Under the pieces are notes generated by a model. It did not search any database. It was not told the origin of the DNA and saw nothing but the letters and a program-made list of their open reading frames with translations. Shown here piece by piece: positions 41,269-45,765 of a stretch of DNA of 45,765 nucleotides. The position numbers were made by a program, and so were the translations under genes. The DNA is taken from the NCBI GenBank assembly GCA_025769875.1, contig JAGFNK010000423.1, forward strand, positions 1-45,765, in the 5' to 3' direction. Origin of the DNA: Russula earlei. Lineage: Eukaryota; Basidiomycota; Agaricomycetes; Russulales; Russulaceae. How positions within the stretch are numbered: the stretch's first letter is position 1; each line of letters starts with the position of its first letter.

Positions 41269-44200
41269 TCACGCGCTAGCTACGACGACAGGTGGTAGAC
41301 CCTCTGGAGGCCGTCCGCGCTTCTTGCTCGGACCACCACCACCGGAGACCCCACCAGTTCCGGCCGCTGTGCCTCCCGTACCGGTACCACCAGTGCCAAC
41401 CCCAGGGGTAGCCTTTTTCTTCTTGGGTGTCTGCGCTTGCGCCTGCAGCTCGCCAGCCGAAATCACACCTGCGACCGTGGACGTGGCCGACGTGACGGTC
41501 GACGCCGCTGCCCCTAACGGACTCACCAGGCCAGCGCTGCTTAGCACGGCTGTCGTTGGTTGGACCACACTGGCAACTACTCCCGTCATGACACCCACTG
41601 CTACCCCGGTTACTGCAGTCGCTGTGGAAGTGCCTACGGCTCCCGGTGCTGGTGCTGATGCCGGTGCCATCGTTGCCGTGGCCGACGCCGACGTTGCAGC
41701 TGCCGCATCTTTCGGCTTTGTTTTCTTTTTTGAGCCCGCGGCGGCGGCCATCGCTGCACTGCTGGGGCGAATCACCTGTCCAAGCGGTCCCAGCTTCGCC
41801 TGCGTGGGATTTGGCGGATCGTCTGGGAGCGCATCGAGTCCCGCACTCGCGAGACGGTGCTCGAAATAACCACGAAGCAAACCGACCTGACTTTTGACGC
41901 TCTCGGAGGTAAGTGAAACGAACGGCTGTGGTGGGGGGTATGGCGGGGGAGGTTCGGCGGACTTTGTGCTACAGGAAGAAGGGCGCGTGAGTATGATATG
42001 AGTATAAGTAGGTGAAGGAAGGGTCGTCCATACGCTGCGTTTGGGCCTTTTGCATTCCTCTTGCCCTTGAGGAGGCGTTTAGGAATCGAGAGAGAGGAGA
42101 GACCGAACTCCGCAGCGATACCGAGCTCGCGTAGACCCAGGAAATCCTCGCCGATATCGTCCGTGAATTGGCCCCTGTGCGATCATCAGCGTTGCATCCC
42201 AAAGTTGAGGGCGGCGCATTACGTACATGACAAATGCACTTTCCTCTTCCTCATCATCCTCGTTAGCGAAGAGTGCCTCGTCGTCAATAGCCTCGGTGCT
42301 CGTAAATTCCTGATAAACGTTCGTGATCTTCTTCTCCAGCTCGTTCAGGCGGTTCCCATGTCTCACGACATCGTCCGTAATATATTTCTCCAAGCCCTGT
42401 ATTCGGGACACGCCACTCTCGAAGAGAGAATGCAGGATGATTTCCTACAGGAAAGTATAAGTCATTTGAGTGGTGCGAGGGAGCTGATGCGTTGACGTAC
42501 CTCAGAAGTCATCATATTTGAATACTTGTCGAGATAGAAGCGGAACGTGCGCCCAACATTCGACAGGTACTCTACTGTAATCCCTGACAGCACATCTAGA
42601 GCCAATTGTGATGACCCTGTGCATACACGTCTCTTTGACCACGGTTCATATGGCTCAGAAGGATACGAACGCACCTTGGAACCCGACATGTTCCAATATT
42701 TTCCGGTTCACCCATTGTATGCACTTCTCTGTTGCCAGTTCACCAATGTCTGCCTTCACATCAACTGTCCCTTCTAGTACTGATTTCCGGCTCAGTCGCG
42801 GAACAGGCCATGGTCGCTCGTCAACAAGCGTCGCCTCAGTATCATCGAGCCCGTCAATATCGCTTGCAGTCACTGCCGGTGGTCCAGCAGTAGGCGGGTC
42901 ACCGCCTTCGCCATCCTCTCCGCCCCCCGCTATTTGCCGCTGCCGCCGCAGCGCTAATTGCAACAAATTTAGCATGAGTGCGTCGCAGGCGCCGCTGGGT
43001 GCTAATATTCGCATTCATCATCGCCAGCAACGAGCGCGGGCGTGGAGAGGGAGGCTTTGGCGGGCGTTTTTTGCGCTCTTTGTCTTTGCATGGCTGGCGG
43101 GTTGATTTTGCGATTTAGGTCGGGGGAACATGAGGAGCGGGTCCTGAGGCTGCAAGGGACGGAAGGGGAGGGGAGAGTGTTCGCAATGAAGGCATCAGAC
43201 GACTGTGCGTCCCACCAGAGCTCGATGGTGTCCGAAGCAGGAGGCACGGAGAGGCGGGGGCGCTTGGAAATGCGGGAGTCACATATACCATTTCTGCAAC
43301 GACATTATCAGATTTGACCGACTTATATCACCAGCTGAATACGAACAACTTGCGCTTGTCACCTGTAGCACCATCTAATGCGATCCCCTCACCGTCACTG
43401 TCGGCCTCACCATCTGCATCGGAATCTGATTCGCCGATGTAAGAGCGTAATAGCTCATCGAGAGCCTCTGCATGACGAGATGGCCCAGGTACTGATAGGA
43501 CAGCATCAAGGGATCGCTCAAGCTCAAGGATAGCAGCCATCCCTTCGGCTGTCCGCACGATGGCAGGGGATTCTTCGAAGATTGACCGCGTACACGTCGT
43601 GGGGGAGTAAGAGCGGGAGTGAGCCGACGGACCGTTCTCGAGTCATTGCTACTTGGGGGGCGGTGAAGGTAATGACGATAATGTATGCACATGACCATTT
43701 ATACCGTTCAACTTGGCCGGTGGATGAGATGGAGCGCGACGCCCAGACATCGGGACAGAGATATCGACGGGAACGCTAGGGTCAGCACGCTCCTTTCGAT
43801 CAGTTATGTATTTAAGGAGGTGTTCGGCCTTCGCTTTGAGGCGGGCAGCGCAGAGACGGAGCGGATGGTTCTAAGCATTGTCGTCACTGTAGCGGGATTG
43901 GGTGAGCTGCCAAGTGACCCACCTCCGTGGCATTGTATTGGAAGCAGTTCGACCAGATAAGATCAAGGTCATCCTTGAACTCCTTCTTAGACTTGTACTG
44001 CTTCTGCTTAACTTTCTTCCAGCATCGTCTGGAAGTCCATCGGATTCGTTATGTCTAACGTTGGGGTGTTGACGGTTAGATAGTGACTGGAAGGCGTCGA
44101 CTCAACAGAAACGTACAGTCATAATAATCTGGTACATCCACCCGGGATAACAGGTTTGATGAAGGCGTCAGCATCATGGTTATCCTAACGAAACGGACGA

Positions 44201-44537
44201 GGTCAGTGAAGCACGCTGATAGTTCGGAACAGCGGGACGAACCATTGTAACGGAACGCAGGTCGTGAAGCAAGTCTTCAAGAGCATCATAGAATGGATCT
44301 ACTAGTTTTGCATCGTGAGGCTGTTTCTGCTAGATGCCGCGAGTGTAAGCGGTCACGGCGTCAGGTACGATTGAATTCGACTCACGCGGCTGTCCTTGAC
44401 CACCTGGAGGAGACGCTTGAAATCAGCGTCAGGAATGGACAGCTTTGCCTGGCTGTTGGCCAGGGTCCTTAAGAGGTTCTAAACGACGTCAGAGCGCACA
44501 AATTAGCGGTGGATGGCAGAGTTTAACGTACATTCAT
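41269..44537 (-). CDS. SPT7: SPT7-like subunit of the SAGA complex (bromodomain, histone fold, AT-hook)
   Basis: Scaffold of the SAGA histone acetyltransferase complex, nuclear. The ATG at 44537 opens MNNLLRTLANSQAKLSIPDA. A bromodomain follows: SVTMDNHDADAFIKPV, VDVPDYYD, YITNPMDFQTML, KKVKQKQYKSKKEFKDDLDL, IWSNCFQYNATENHPLRLCA. After PAIVRTAEGM and an acidic region comes MNANISTQRRLRRTHAKF, then the histone-fold part SSQLALDVLSGITVEYLSNV with DDIGEDFLGLRELGI and FGLSSLSIPKRLLKGKRN. The tail is Ala/Thr/Gly-rich and ends with an AT-hook, KKRGRPPEG. Clear introns: 44479-44531, 44330-44385, 44185-44242, 44055-44116, 43871-43922, 43294-43362, 42617-42674, 42445-42500, 42175-42226, 41969-42033. 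At least five 1-nt indels interrupt the frame (near 44148, 44019, 43655-43660, 43566-43569, 42923-42928), probably errors; 43000-43110 needs another shift. Confidence 0.88.
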
Positions 44538-45104
44538 AGCTCGGTGAGCATTCGTACTGGTCTCAAGCAGCCAACGCGCTATCCGTGGGGTACTCGTCGG
44601 TTTCGGTCTCCGACTGGAATGTCTCGCAAAATGCCGTGTGAATCTCTTCAACATTGGGAAACCCCTTGAACAAAAAGGACCTTGTCTCTCTCTCTCTCTC
44701 ATGCGAACTCTTGCTAAATATACAATGCTGTCGTAAACTCTATATGTTCAACACAAAAAAATGAGTGAAATCCATTGTAGTTTCTAAGAGCGGAGATAGT
44801 GCGATTGATTGACATAATAGAGCCGCCGCGTCTGTCGCGCGTCGTCGCGTCGAATTCTATCGTTCGTTCGTTCGTTCAACCCGTCTCGCGTCCTGTCCGA
44901 GCCCCAAGTCAAAATCGGATAGCGCTCTCGTCCTAGACCGGCCCCGCTCTCTGAACGCTTGTAGGCTTATACTTCATCTATGCGAGCAGACAAATAGGCT
45001 CTTGCTTTCTCAATATCGCTATCAACAAGGACTCCCGGTTCCCTCGGTTTCGGAACCCCACTCTATATCTCTCGACCGGTTTTCTGTATTCGACACAGCA
45101 GACA
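44538..45104. promoter_or_regulatory. Divergent promoter region between the SPT7-like gene and the Cdh1-like gene
   Basis: 567 bp between two divergent starts. It contains a 16-nt TC repeat (44685-44700) that an alternative upstream ATG of the SPT7-like gene (44702) would translate as Arg-Glu repeats, a (CGTT)4 run at 44861-44876, and CG-rich words such as tcgcgcgtcgtcgcg near 44836-44850. No gene of its own is seen. Confidence 0.5.
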
Positions 45105-45765
45105 ATGTCCGGCCTCAAGAACTCGCCATTTGGCAAACGCCTCCGGGCGACTCAGCAAGACCCCGATGAAGAAGGCCCCCGTCGCAGTCGGCCACGTACA
45201 AACCCTGTCTTTGGTGTTGCGCCAGCATCCACCCCTTCCCTCGACTCATCTATACCAAGTACGAGCGAAAGCGGTGAACCGGAGTCTCCAGCGGAGCTAC
45301 ACCGACTACACAAGGACTATGGTGACCGTTTCGTGCCGTCTCGCGACGCCGGAGACCTGCGAACATCCTACAATCTCATGGGGGAGAGCGGGCCATCGAC
45401 CCCCTCACGAAACAGGGCCGTCCCTACGGAATCAGATGCGGCTAAAGGTGAGCGTTCTATGCTTCCATATTGTCCCATATCCCGTCGCGCTACCGATCCC
45501 AACCCCAACTAGTGGGTTGTATTATCATTATTCGAGCCCATCTCACCCCACCTATACCCTCCTGCATCCATATACACCCCATTGTCCTCTGCTTCTTCTT
45601 TCGACCGGGAGTAACGGGCCGGGTACATCCCATCAGCCCCCTTGTGGCCCCGAATTTCATTTAATCAATTGCGCGCTTCATCCAAGCCGAAGAAAGCGCT
45701 GTCGATCCATTTTCGTTCTTGCAGATAGACGCAACGTCACTTTCTTAAGCGTTCCGATGTATATG
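45105..45765 (+). CDS. Cdh1/fizzy-related APC/C activator, N-terminal part, cut by the window edge
   Basis: Exon 1 (45105-45447) encodes MSGLKNSPFGKRLRATQQDP and the family signature DYGDRFVPSRDAGDLRTSYN, then ESDAAK before a GTGAGC donor. After a 277-nt intron (45448-45724, ending TTCTTGCAG) exon 2 begins DRRNVTFLSVPMYM, which lines up with the region after the C-box-proximal DRFIPSR motif in Cdh1-type activators. The WD40 propeller would lie beyond the window. Cdh1-type proteins activate the anaphase-promoting complex in late mitosis and G1. The intron is long for this window; a missed small exon is possible. Assignment rests on the N-terminus only. Confidence 0.65.

Noticed and set aside
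41324..41869. 181-codon plus-strand Ala/Val/Pro-rich ORF
   Set aside because: It is antisense to the Ala/Thr/Gly-rich tail of the SPT7-like gene and has a repetitive composition dictated by it.
44538..44702. Upstream ATG at 44702 extending the SPT7-like protein through an Arg-Glu repeat
   Set aside because: The extension translates a TC microsatellite, whereas the ATG at 44537 gives the MNNLLRTL start that I consider typical of the family.
1..45765. tRNA, rRNA or other structured RNA genes
   Set aside because: A visual search for tRNA boxes (GGTTCGAATCC-like with matching acceptor stems) found only partial matches, for example near 15735-15750, without foldable stems.

Overview
The window reads as nuclear DNA of a filamentous basidiomycete, most likely an agaricomycete; a Rhizoctonia/Ceratobasidium-like relative is my guess from gene families, not something proven here. 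Evidence: dense genes on both strands, many 46-65 nt introns with GTRNGT donors and CAG/TAG acceptors, eukaryotic core genes (eIF3b, primase, SAGA subunit, SNARE), and expanded fungal families (F-box, BTB, Crinkler-type effector, protein kinases). For eleven genes I derived introns by hand; in the intact ones the exon sum is an exact multiple of three.

Layout. 0-1.7 kb: a proline-rich repeat protein (minus) broken by small indels. 2.5-4.7 kb: a four-RRM Mrn1/Nrd1-type RNA-binding protein (minus). 4.7-8.4 kb: polypurine tract, then 3.3 kb with only weak coding traces. 8.4-11.0 kb: eIF3b (PRT1), nine exons (plus). 11.3-13.7 kb: two small unknown genes and an F-box protein (minus). 14.3-15.2 kb: the ER-Golgi v-SNARE Bos1 (plus). 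16.3-20.7 kb: a 754-residue unknown protein and a decayed relative of its N-terminus (minus). 20.8-25.97 kb: vacuolar M28 protease PFF1 (minus) and a soluble double-ATPase ABC protein (plus), divergent from a 69-bp spacer.

25.9-31.7 kb is the rearranged heart of the window. The last codons and 3' flank of the ABC gene occur three times. A block of about 1.4 kb is duplicated 3.3 kb apart, so that a full Ran1-like protein kinase (30.5-31.7 kb) has a truncated, decayed copy (27.1-27.6 kb). The decayed copy ends exactly at a 554-bp TA-flanked terminal-inverted-repeat element. Two near-perfect fold-back palindromes sit at the edges of the duplicated material.

32.5-45.8 kb: two small minus genes, a protein made of two BTB units (plus), a Crinkler-type protein with a kinase-like C-terminal half (minus), primase small subunit PRI1 (minus), an SPT7-like bromodomain/histone-fold SAGA subunit (minus), and the start of a Cdh1/fizzy-related APC/C activator (plus, cut by the window edge).

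A second theme is sequence quality. PRI1, the SPT7-like gene, the RRM gene and the proline-rich gene carry single-base indels, mostly in homopolymers, although their proteins are otherwise well conserved; eIF3b, BOS1, PFF1, the ABC gene, the BTB gene and the Crinkler gene carry none. This patchiness looks more like local unpolished long-read assembly than biology, and it must be kept in mind before calling any of these genes pseudogenes.
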